Assembly (NCBI RefSeq): GCF_000633635.1
Contig: NZ_AYPQ01000009.1
Coordinates: 64,356-128,355, forward strand
Length of the DNA: 64,000 nt
Reading direction: 5' to 3'
DNA from: Enterococcus crotali
Lineage (GTDB): Bacteria > Bacillota > Bacilli > Lactobacillales > Enterococcaceae
The notes below the pieces were generated by a model that was given only the letters and a program-made list of their open reading frames with translations, did not search any database and was not told where the DNA came from. This document shows positions 17,437-25,078 of the stretch, one piece after another; the stretch's first letter is position 1; the number at the start of each line of letters is the position of its first letter. Both the position numbers and the translations under genes were made by a program.

Positions 17437-18474
17437 TTATTTAGCAGGTACTAATGCTTTCAAAGCGTCTGCTAAAGTTCCACCTGCTGGTAACCAATCA
17501 TCTACAGCATCTTTATATGCTGCAATTCCTTGACCTTTAACGGTTAAATCATAGATCAATTTACTGTATTCATTGCCTGCTGTTCCTAGTAATTTAACTG
17601 CATCCATCAATTGTGCTGTATTCACACCAGGATCTACTACGCTTGTATAGTAGAAATAACCGTCAGCAGAGTTGAAATACCATTTATCAGCAACTGTTGG
17701 ATCTGTTGTAATATTGTTGAATGAAATTTGAATATTGCCTGTTCCTGTTGCTGCTGGCGCATTCCAAATCAATGTGCCATCTGGTGTAAATGTCGGTGCA
17801 TAAACTGGGTTGGTCCATTCTTTTTCATCAGCTGGTTGATATGCTAGTGATACATAGCTAAGTGCTGGTGTACCAGATTTTAGGCTGATTTGATTTGCTG
17901 CATTGCGAGTGAAGCCATCTATACCGCTTGCATGGTATAATACGCCGTCTTTTTCAAATGCGTAACGATACGTATACGTTGTTTTTGTGCCAACTGTTTC
18001 AGATTTTTCTTTCACTTTTAATGTGTAAGTTCCTTTAAAATCGCCTGCTGTAATCTCGATTTTCGGCGCAGCTCCATCAAATGTAGAAGCTGTGAAACCT
18101 GCTGGAGCATCTGTTCCTGGTAATACATAAACATCATCAGCTGTTTTACCTTCAAGCTCAGCACCAGTTGTTGGTTTTGCTTGATGATCTTGTAAAAGTT
18201 GTAATGATTCTTTTAAAGATACACGAATCAATGTTTTGTATTTACCAATATTGGCAATTGCTACATCTTTGTTTACTTCTGACCCTGGATCCCATTCGGT
18301 CGGTGGTTCAAATGTTTCCACTACTTCAATATCTTTTCCTGTTGCGATTTGCCCTTCAAAGTGGTTATTTTTTTCGTCTTCACTGGTAAACCAGGCAAAT
18401 GTTGCTGCTAATACGGCAACCAGTGCAAAACCACTTGCTAAAGCAAGGACTTTTTTCTTTCTGTTTTTATTCAT
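17437..18474 (-). CDS. SipW-dependent matrix-type protein 1
   Basis: This 345-residue protein has the clearest SipW-class signal peptide of the three: MNKNRKKKVLALASGFALV..ATFAWFTSEDEKNNHFEG. The mature domain begins VVETFEPPTEWDPGSEVNKDVAIANIGKYKTLIRVSL, contains an Ala/Gly/Thr-rich insert and ends with a segment containing SADGYFYYTSVVDPG. The DGYFYY motif recurs in all three paralogues. The RBS (GGGAGGAAATTGAGAA region) fits ATG 18474. It is the first structural gene behind the signal peptidase, the place of the major fibre subunit in sipW-tasA operons. Amyloid-like assembly is possible but not shown by sequence. Confidence 0.85.
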   Translation of the reverse strand: MNKNRKKKVLALASGFALVAVLAATFAWFTSEDEKNNHFEGQIATGKDIEVVETFEPPTEWDPGSEVNKDVAIANIGKYKTLIRVSLKESLQLLQDHQAKPTTGAELEGKTADDVYVLPGTDAPAGFTASTFDGAAPKIEITAGDFKGTYTLKVKEKSETVGTKTTYTYRYAFEKDGVLYHASGIDGFTRNAANQISLKSGTPALSYVSLAYQPADEKEWTNPVYAPTFTPDGTLIWNAPAATGTGNIQISFNNITTDPTVADKWYFNSADGYFYYTSVVDPGVNTAQLMDAVKLLGTAGNEYSKLIYDLTVKGQGIAAYKDAVDDWLPAGGTLADALKALVPAK

Positions 18475-18563
18475 TTCTCAATTTCCTCCCAAAATATTTT
18501 TTATTATTAACTTTTTAATAATAGAAAAATTACTTTTCTTCCCCTATCAAAAAGTGAATACCT

Positions 18564-19307
18564 TTATTTGTTTAAAATGTAATATCGTATAATCGTGATG
18601 AATCCAAACACCGAAATTAAAAAGATAATCGACACAAGCGGGTTCTCACGTATAAAATTTAGAAACGCACCAACTTTAGGAATCACAGCAATTTTTTTAC
18701 CGATCACTTGTTTTTCGTTGATCGGAACATCTTCTGCTAAATTGGCATCTCCTTGTGTAATGTAGTAGGTTCCTTTTGTATCCCCTAAGTGATCGAGCTT
18801 TTCTTTCACTCTATGCGTTAAAAAGGCCTGACTTTTAATACTTGGTCGAAAGGTGATGATGTCTCCGACCTTGGCCTTATCACCTGCAATATTTTTGACT
18901 ATGATAATGTCTCCAGAATGAAAACCGCCTTTTTGTTTTTCAGGATCTCGCGGCACCATTGAATCTGTCAGTACGCCGAAAAATCGATAACCCAACACAC
19001 TTTTATCTGTATTACCTGTCGTCGCAAAAGCAATAGAGCCAAAAATCATTAACAAAATAAATCCATAAAAAATCACATTGAATAATATCGTATAAACAGG
19101 ATTTTTAGATTGTTGAGCAACAGGTCTTTTTTTGTGTGAAACAGATGTTGGCTTTCTTTTTTTCTTCTTTGGATGCGGCTTTCTATCTGCCGGCTTCGTT
19201 GCTTTTTTGGGTCGATTTACGACTTGTTTTTCATCTGTTGATTGCTTTGGTGGTGATTTACGTCTTTTTTTAGCAGGCTGTTGCTTCTTGTGCCGCTCTT
19301 CTGCCAT
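18564..19307 (-). CDS. sipW: SipW-type signal peptidase I
   Basis: The 247-residue protein belongs to the archaeal/ER-type signal peptidases. It has the catalytic Ser117 in VLTDSMVP, His165 in FLTHRV (in place of the Lys of ordinary bacterial enzymes) and an Asp-containing ITQGDANLAED box. One membrane helix precedes the catalytic domain (about 73-95) and one follows it (about 224-244). The first 65 residues form an unusual Lys/Arg/Pro-rich cytoplasmic tail. It is the first gene of the seven-gene minus-strand operon and should process the three proteins with SipW-class signal peptides. AGGG stands nine bases before ATG 19307. Confidence 0.92.
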   Translation of the reverse strand: MAEERHKKQQPAKKRRKSPPKQSTDEKQVVNRPKKATKPADRKPHPKKKKRKPTSVSHKKRPVAQQSKNPVYTILFNVIFYGFILLMIFGSIAFATTGNTDKSVLGYRFFGVLTDSMVPRDPEKQKGGFHSGDIIIVKNIAGDKAKVGDIITFRPSIKSQAFLTHRVKEKLDHLGDTKGTYYITQGDANLAEDVPINEKQVIGKKIAVIPKVGAFLNFIRENPLVSIIFLISVFGFITIIRYYILNK

Positions 19308-19458
19308 TTGTCTGAACCCTCACTTTGCCTCGTACTTACCCAAAACAATGACTCCTCATTCAAAATCAACTAGAACAGGCATTTCAACTTAAAATTGCAG
19401 TCATTTTAAGTGTCCAAAAAACTAATGATATTGAGAAAATCAACTAAAACGCAAAAAA

Positions 19459-19499
19459 GAAATACGTATGAATGGCTAAACCCTTTCATAACGTATTTC
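19459..19499 (-). terminator. Hairpin with T tract in the sipW leader
   Basis: On the minus strand GAAATACGTTATGAA pairs with TTCATACGTATTTC across a short loop and is followed by TTTTTTGCG. It lies about 150 bases before the sipW start, downstream of a possible promoter, so it could be a leader attenuator; it could also simply stop upstream transcripts. Confidence 0.55.
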
Positions 19500-19558
19500 C
19501 AAACTGTTTCTCCTAAAAAAAAGTACAGGCGTTTCAGCTCTATAAAAATCATTAGTTT

Positions 19559-19582
19559 ATTATAGAGAAAACTGAAAGTCAA
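19559..19582 (-). promoter_or_regulatory. Possible promoter for the sipW operon
   Basis: Minus-strand TTGACT (19582-19577) is followed by TATAAT (19564-19559) at a spacing of 12, or by TAAACT at the standard 17. The spacing ambiguity keeps confidence low. It would produce a leader of about 240 bases containing the hairpin at 19459-19499. Confidence 0.4.
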
Positions 19583-19753
19583 TAGTATTCTAATAATATT
19601 TTTTACTACTTGTATCTTTCATCTTCAAAGGCGGTGGTTGCAACAATTTTATCGATTTTATTTGGCTATAGAAAATGCTGAATGATGAAGCAACAGTTTA
19701 TTTTTCGCCTGAAATATGGCAATTATCAATTATTTAGAGGTAGGTGTTCATTA

Positions 19754-20323
19754 ATGGCTGTTATAGGCTATATGCGTGTCAGTACACATCAACAAAAGTT
19801 CGACTCTCAACAAAAAGCGCTCGAACAATACGGCGTTGACCAGATTTATAAGGAACGAGAAAGTGGTAGAAAAACATCTAGGAGTGAGCTGAATAAAGTA
19901 TTGTCCTGTTTAAAGTCAGGGGATACACTGGTTATATTCAAACTTGATCGCCTGTCTCGCGGAACAAAGCAACTGCTGAATTTATTAGAAGAATTTGATC
20001 AGAGGAATATTCATTTTGTCAGTATTCAAAACAATATCGATACTACAACCGCAATGGGCCGCTTTTTTTTCACTGTGATGGGTGCATTTGCTGAAATGGA
20101 GGCAGAATTAATTCGTGAAAGAGTGATGGCAGGTCTTGAAGCCGCCAAAGAAAATGGAAAACAACTAGGACGCCCACCGCGAACCAAAGAAGTAAACGAA
20201 GCGCTGAACCTTTATGTCAATTCAGATTTATCGGTTCCTGAAATTGCAAAAAAATGTAATATCTCTGTACCAACGGTATATAACCATATCCGTAAGCACA
20301 ACTTACTAAGAAAAATCAATTAA
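19754..20323 (+). CDS. Serine recombinase (resolvase/invertase family), second copy
   Basis: The 189-residue protein has the small serine recombinase domain (GYMRVSTHQQ with Ser nucleophile, FKLDRLSRG, GRFFFTVMGAFAEMEAELIRER) and a Hin-like helix-turn-helix (VPEIAKKCNISVPTVYNHIRK). The reading frame is open from 19682, but the homology with the recombinase at 1681-2307 begins at ATG 19754, behind TTAGAGGTAGG, so that start is chosen. The two genes point away from each other and frame the lanthipeptide and matrix genes. It may resolve or invert the enclosed segment, or both may be remnants of mobile elements. Confidence 0.91.
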   Translation: MAVIGYMRVSTHQQKFDSQQKALEQYGVDQIYKERESGRKTSRSELNKVLSCLKSGDTLVIFKLDRLSRGTKQLLNLLEEFDQRNIHFVSIQNNIDTTTAMGRFFFTVMGAFAEMEAELIRERVMAGLEAAKENGKQLGRPPRTKEVNEALNLYVNSDLSVPEIAKKCNISVPTVYNHIRKHNLLRKIN

Positions 20324-20423
20324 GAATCACACACCGCATTTACACATAAAAACACAAGGAATAAACTAAGGACAATTTATCTACATTGCACACTTAATAA
20401 TAGTACATACTCTGAAAAAGAAA

Positions 20424-20629
20424 GTGGTAGTTGAAAAGAATGAGTCCGGGACAAAACTAAAAATCAGTTTTGTTTCGGGATCTAAATCCGAATAAACGGT
20501 GGGATCAGAAGCAATCCCTTTGGAAATAAGCTGAGATTCACAAAAATTTGAAGAGCAATTTTCTTGAATCTCTTCTTATTTCTCGGGATTAAACACTTCT
20601 GACCCAACCTCATTCTTTTCAACTACCAC
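20424..20629 (+). repeat. Dispersed palindromic repeat, copy B (206 bp, perfect 21-bp ends)
   Basis: The ends are a perfect inverted repeat of 21 bases (20424-20444 and 20609-20629, GTGGTAGTTGAAAAGAATGAG). Inside lie a second small hairpin (ACAAAACTAA..CAGTTTTGTTTCGGG) and the core AATCCGAATAAACGG..GGATCAGAAGCAATCCC shared with copy A. It holds no open frame. The perfect ends suggest a short non-autonomous mobile repeat. It fills most of the 340-base gap behind the recombinase. Confidence 0.8.
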
Positions 20630-20663
20630 AAAATAACGTGATTTGCTACTAAATAATTCCTAG

Positions 20664-20978
20664 CTACCCAATCAGTTTCAAACCAATGACAGAAGCTAAA
20701 ATAACGCCAATAAAAATAATTCTACGCCAATCTTTTGATTCACCATAAAAAAGCATTCCTAAAATAGCTCCCCCAGCAGCTCCAATGCCTGTCCAAATAG
20801 CATACGAAATTCCCATGGGTAAACTCTTCATTGCTAGATAAAGAAAGATAAAGCTGGAACCAAATGTCAAAAACAACATGAATAAGTTTTTTTTATCTTT
20901 ATTAAGGTTAAAACGACTGATCGATCCGACTCCTAACATTTCAAAAATTCCAGCGGTAATCAAAAATAACCAACTCAT
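20664..20978 (-). CDS. SMR-family transporter subunit
   Basis: This 104-residue protein of four membrane helices is a small multidrug resistance family member, with WLFLITAGIFEMLGVGSISRF (conserved Glu in helix 1) and LPMGISYAIWTGIGAAGGAILGMLFYGE. It overlaps the stop of the partner gene by four bases (ATGA). Paired SMR proteins work as heterodimers that export cationic compounds or guanidinium by proton exchange; the substrate here is unknown. Confidence 0.88.
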   Translation of the reverse strand: MSWLFLITAGIFEMLGVGSISRFNLNKDKKNLFMLFLTFGSSFIFLYLAMKSLPMGISYAIWTGIGAAGGAILGMLFYGESKDWRRIIFIGVILASVIGLKLIG

Positions 20979-21309
20979 TTTTGTTCAGCTCCTTTCTCTC
21001 CTGTTACGAATTTCAAGCCCATCACACCAATCAATAATAATGCGATCAATAGAATCTTGGCTATTTTAAATTCCTCTCCAAAAACAGGATTCCTGTAATC
21101 ACTGTACCTGCAGTTCCCAAGCCCACGAATACCGCATAAGCCGTTCCGACTGGCAATGTTTCTCCCGAACGGATCAATGCGTAAAAGCTAATGAAAATAG
21201 CTAGAACTGTTAATAAAATTTCCCACCAAGTATTACTATGCTTCATTCCAATCACCCACAATACTTCAAAAAATGCTCCGATCATTAATTTTATCCAATC
21301 CTTATTCAT
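20975..21309 (-). pseudogene. SMR-family partner subunit, one-base frameshift
   Basis: The first 78 residues (MNKDWIKLMIGAFFEVLWVIG, LPVGTAYAVFVGLGTAGTVITGILF) are an SMR protein, but the frame stops at 21061. Adding one base to the A5 run at 21080-21084 continues the product as GEEFKIAKILLIALLLIGVMGLKF and ends at a TGA that overlaps the partner gene's ATG. The restored length is typical. The break is probably a sequencing error; if real, the heterodimer is lost. AGGAGG precedes ATG 21309. Confidence 0.85.
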
Positions 21310-22006
21310 CTAAAAACCTCCTAAAATTTAAACATACAGCTATAAAAATACTCTCTTTCCCTCTGCACCAACTGCGGATGCACTGAACAGTCCCTCATTT
21401 CCTCGTTCTATTTTTAGCCTGTTTCAAAACTATATGATCAACAAATAAAAAAAGTGTCAATCAACAATTCTATCTAAGGCCTACGAATTGTGAATTCACA
21501 CTTTTGATAATAAGTAGCCGGCGCCACCTATTAAAGTTATTTGATTTAATTTTAATGTTTCAATCGACTAAAACTGCTTCTCATTCTACTCCACTATAAA
21601 TGTTTTGGCAATAGGCAAAATTTCCCTTACTTTATTAAATAAAACTTAATAAATCAATTTTGGTTCTGTCTAATTGCTTGAAATCAACTTTTTGGGGGCT
21701 ATTTTCCTCACAAATACATAAAAATTCATGTATTTGACCGATATTTCTTCCAATCATTTTCTTGAAAAATATCTTTTCTTATAGAAATGTTTTATTCGAT
21801 CAGATAATTCTGTAAATTACAGCATCCTGATTTTGTAAATCTAATCAACATATGATACACTTATCTTATCAAAAAAGATTCCTAGTGAATCAGTCAACGT
21901 TGATATTACTTACTTTAGGCGGTAGTAATGTCAGCGTCTTTCTTTTGTCTATACAAATTATAACACACTAAAATCTTTTTGAAAATATACATAGACTTGG
22001 CGTAAT
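21310..22006. other. Long gap with one strong hairpin
   Basis: About 700 AT-rich bases carry no convincing gene. On the plus strand a 14-base stem with two wobble pairs (21897-21910 with 21924-21937, ACGTTGATATTACT) is followed by CTTTCTTTTG and could end a small RNA. The region before the SMR pair was inspected for guanidine riboswitch motifs and none was recognised. Confidence 0.4.
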
Positions 22007-22040
22007 AAAAAGATCCTGTCTCTTAGAGGTTGGATCTTTT
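22007..22040 (-). terminator. Terminator after the PhzF-like gene
   Basis: AAAAGATCC and GGATCTTTTT form a short stem on the minus strand, ending in a T tract 13 bases after the stop codon at 22053. Confidence 0.7.
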
Positions 22041-22052
22041 ATTATGTGTATT

Positions 22053-22916
22053 TTATTTTCGTTCACTATTTTCTATAGTCAGATCCTTTGTTTCACAGTA
22101 ATAGCCTTTGCCGCCAACGTAGACTTTTTCTATCTCGTTCTCGCTATTCGTTGTTAGTTTAACTACTATTTCTGAAGGCGAGTGTAAAGAATATCCTTGT
22201 TCAAATACATAGACTTCCTTTGACAAGCCAAGTCGTTGATAAAGATAACAAGCTAAAGCACCATTTGACGTTCCAGTCGCCGCTTCTTCATTAATATCGT
22301 ATAGTGGAGCAAAATTTCTACAGATCATTCGTCCCTCATTAAATGTGTATAGGTGCATTCCAATAACATTGTAATCCTTGCTAATTTCTTTGATTTTCTC
22401 AAAATTAGGTTGTAGTGCCTGTAATTGTGTTTCGTCTTTTATTGGAATTAAAATATCTTTTAGGCCTGTGGAAACAATTTGAATTGGGTTTCTATAGTCT
22501 ATAGCTTTAATATCAAAACAGTCACTAAGCTCGTTTGGAGATAAAACGTCATAGAACATCGGGCTGGTTTGTTCCATGAATATGATGTCCTCTTTAATGG
22601 TCACAGTAAGAACACCACTATTTGTTTCAATCGTATAGTGCGTTTGAAACAGTTTCTTCAAATACTTCAGTATTACAAAAGATGCAATTGTCGCATGACC
22701 ACATAGATCAACTTCTTCTTTTGGTGTAAAATACTCAAATTTATAATCAGCAATCATAGATTCTGATATAAATGCGGTTTCCGCATAGCCTAGTTGTTTG
22801 GCTATCGCCATTTTTTGAGTCGTGGTCAGTGTTTTCTCCATCAATACCACTCCTGCTTTATTTCCACCTTTATGATCCTTGCTAAATCCACTGGCAACAT
22901 AAACAGGTATTTGCAT
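22053..22916 (-). CDS. PhzF-family isomerase-like protein
   Basis: The 287-residue protein has the two-fold diaminopimelate-epimerase-like fold of the PhzF family: GNKAGVVL near the start, LGYAETAFI with the conserved catalytic Glu, VDLCGHATIAS, and ATGTSNGALACYL with the Gly/Thr-Ser loop. No phenazine genes are nearby, so it is one of the many PhzF paralogues of unknown substrate. It is transcribed alone; ATG 22916 follows AAGGTAGG. Confidence 0.88.
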   Translation of the reverse strand: MQIPVYVASGFSKDHKGGNKAGVVLMEKTLTTTQKMAIAKQLGYAETAFISESMIADYKFEYFTPKEEVDLCGHATIASFVILKYLKKLFQTHYTIETNSGVLTVTIKEDIIFMEQTSPMFYDVLSPNELSDCFDIKAIDYRNPIQIVSTGLKDILIPIKDETQLQALQPNFEKIKEISKDYNVIGMHLYTFNEGRMICRNFAPLYDINEEAATGTSNGALACYLYQRLGLSKEVYVFEQGYSLHSPSEIVVKLTTNSENEIEKVYVGGKGYYCETKDLTIENSERK

Positions 22917-22979
22917 AGGACACCTACCTTCCTTCTTTACTTATCAATAAATTGTAGCATAGAAAGACTACTTATAAAC

Positions 22980-23190
22980 ATCGTCAGTTTTGTTTCGGAC
23001 TCTAAATGCGAATAAATGGTGAGAGTAGAAGCAGCTACTACACTGCATTACACCACCTTTTGACCTCATTAACTTCTACGCAGAAAACAGGCTAGAGCTG
23101 CTAAGAATCACAAAGAGCGTAGTGATCTGATGATACGTGTACCTACTCAATTCTCAGTGTTAAACACTTCTATCCACCCTCTACCTTTTT
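22980..23190. repeat. Dispersed palindromic repeat, copy C (diverged)
   Basis: CAGTTTTGTTTCGGACTC, AATGCGAATAAATGGTGAGAG, AGAAGCAGCT and TTAAACACTTCT match blocks of copy B in the same order, with an unrelated stretch between. No open frame. It fills the gap between the PhzF-like gene and pepC. Confidence 0.6.
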
Positions 23191-23213
23191 TGAAGTGAAT
23201 ATATAGAGGATAT

Positions 23214-24542
23214 TTAAGCTAGTGCACCCATTGGATCCCAAGGGGCTAAAACTGTAGGTTCTTGTTGCCAAACTTCTTGTAATTCTTTTGATAATAAATC
23301 TTTACGTACAACGATTTGATAGGTGTATTCATCCATCCACGCATCACTCATCACAAAGAATCCTTTATCGCCAACTTTTTCGCCCCAGCTATTTTCCACT
23401 TTCCATTTAGTAGAAGCACCATCGATGATATCTACTCCAGTCAATACCATGGCATGAGTCATTAAACTTTCACCGAAATCCAAACGTTGTGCTTTGGTCA
23501 TAGTGAAATCGATATCGAATAAATCATTCATATCATAGGCATCTAAGGACATAATCCCGCTATCTCTTGTAGAAGATTGACCTACATCACAGCCAAACCA
23601 AACGGATTCTCCTTGTTCAAGTTGAGCGACTGCTAATTTTTTGAATGTCGTCATATCCACATTGATATATTTGACTTCTTTTCCTCCAACAACATTGCCT
23701 AGCATTTCTACAGTATACGTTTGATTATAAGGCTTATCTGCTGTAGGTGCATTGATCACACTGACATAGTCATCAAGATTCACGCCAACGTATTTTTCAT
23801 AAAACGATTGCGGTGTTAAATTTTGATCCAAATGGTAATTTTTTTCTTCATCACGGTATTCAAAATCAACTGTTTCTGGAGGCGTTCCTAATGAAATCGC
23901 TAAAAAATTATAGACCTCTCCTAGCATTGCTGCTTTGGCCGTTTGAACTTCGGCCGCTGTTTTTCCGCTAGTTATCAACTCACGTAAAACTGCGGCATCT
24001 TTTCTTAGCTTTTTATTTAAATAATTGTTTAGATCACGAGAATTGGAGCTATTACTGCTTTCAGGCATGGCCGTTTTTGGTACAACTCCATATTTTTGGA
24101 AAAGAGAAACGATCATATCCCATTGTCCGCCATCTTGTTGAGGTGTTGCTAATAAGAAAGCAACTTTACGGCTGTCTAATTCTTGATCAGCTGTTGCAAT
24201 GATATTTTCATAGAAATAGTTTGATTTTTCATATTTGTCCCAGAAAAAAGTATAGTTTTGAGAAAGTTCGAAATCTTTCAAATTAAAGCTATTGATCATT
24301 TTATGTCTAAATGTATTCAACGCTGCAAACATCCAGCAACGACCACTTTGTTTTTGATTGGCCACTTTTCCAGTGGCGATATCTACTGAAAATACCGGGA
24401 CATTGTTCACTTCAGCGCTTTGATTTTGAGCAGAGGCGGTAATGCCATTTTTGACAACTCCGCGTTGTAAGGCATTTTGTTTATTGTTTTCCACAAAGGT
24501 ATCGTGAAATTGTTTTGTTACTGTAGGTTCAATTACTGACAT
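23214..24542 (-). CDS. pepC: Aminopeptidase C (bleomycin hydrolase family)
   Basis: This 442-residue C1B cysteine peptidase has the full catalytic triad context: Gln63 and Cys69 in NQKQSGRCWMFAALN, His in LMTHAMVLTGVD and Asn in WKVENSWGEKVGDKGFF. PepC forms cytoplasmic hexamers that remove N-terminal residues from peptides. The length is normal for lactic acid bacteria. It stands alone between a repeat and a divergent GntR gene. The N-terminal Met and the C-terminal Ala end (MGALA) are as in the family. Confidence 0.96.
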   Translation of the reverse strand: MSVIEPTVTKQFHDTFVENNKQNALQRGVVKNGITASAQNQSAEVNNVPVFSVDIATGKVANQKQSGRCWMFAALNTFRHKMINSFNLKDFELSQNYTFFWDKYEKSNYFYENIIATADQELDSRKVAFLLATPQQDGGQWDMIVSLFQKYGVVPKTAMPESSNSSNSRDLNNYLNKKLRKDAAVLRELITSGKTAAEVQTAKAAMLGEVYNFLAISLGTPPETVDFEYRDEEKNYHLDQNLTPQSFYEKYVGVNLDDYVSVINAPTADKPYNQTYTVEMLGNVVGGKEVKYINVDMTTFKKLAVAQLEQGESVWFGCDVGQSSTRDSGIMSLDAYDMNDLFDIDFTMTKAQRLDFGESLMTHAMVLTGVDIIDGASTKWKVENSWGEKVGDKGFFVMSDAWMDEYTYQIVVRKDLLSKELQEVWQQEPTVLAPWDPMGALA

Positions 24543-24689
24543 TTTGATTCATCCTTTCACTCATCGTATTCCTTTTTCATTATATGCCTGAATTTTCATT
24601 CCCTCAAGTTTTTAATCAAATAAAGTTGCTTTATTGTACCACCTGTATTATCATTACTAATACAAAGAAGAATAAAAAGAGGTGAAACC

Positions 24690-25064
24690 ATGTTATTAGA
24701 AATTGATACGCAGAGTCAAACGCCGATTTATCAACAGATTTACAATCAAGTCATCGTTGGAATCGCCCGAAATGAGTTACAGACCGGGGAAGTTCTTCCT
24801 TCTGTTCGGCAAATGGCAGATGAAATTGGCGTAAATATGATGACTGTTTCCAAAGCTTATACTTTATTGAAGAACGACGGCTATATTTTGACCGATCGAC
24901 GTAATGGCACTAGAGTCGCTGAAAAGCAATCCTTAACGCCCGCATTTCAAGAACAATTTTTAAAAGACTTGGAACTACTATTAGCTGTAGCTAATGTCCA
25001 TCAATTATCAGAAAAGACGATACAAGAAGACGTGAAACAGATTTATAAAAAATTTGAACAGTAA
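24690..25064 (+). CDS. GntR-family regulator (YtrA type)
   Basis: The 124-residue protein has an N-terminal winged helix (PIYQQIYNQVIVGIARNELQTGEVLPSVRQMADEIGVNMMTVSKAYTLLKNDGYI) and only a short helical tail, as in the YtrA subgroup. It starts at ATG 24690 behind AAAGAGGTG. The next gene, a membrane protein, begins 14 bases after its stop, so it probably represses its own operon. Confidence 0.92.
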   Translation: MLLEIDTQSQTPIYQQIYNQVIVGIARNELQTGEVLPSVRQMADEIGVNMMTVSKAYTLLKNDGYILTDRRNGTRVAEKQSLTPAFQEQFLKDLELLLAVANVHQLSEKTIQEDVKQIYKKFEQ

Positions 25065-25078
25065 AAGGTGTGTTGAAA

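Noticed and set aside
1681-20323. A complete Tn3-type transposon
   Set aside because: Only resolvase-like genes are present; no Tn3 transposase or 38-bp terminal repeats were seen.
21310-21480. Guanidine riboswitch before the SMR pair
   Set aside because: Such riboswitches often precede these transporters, but I could not find the conserved sequence blocks of any of the three classes.
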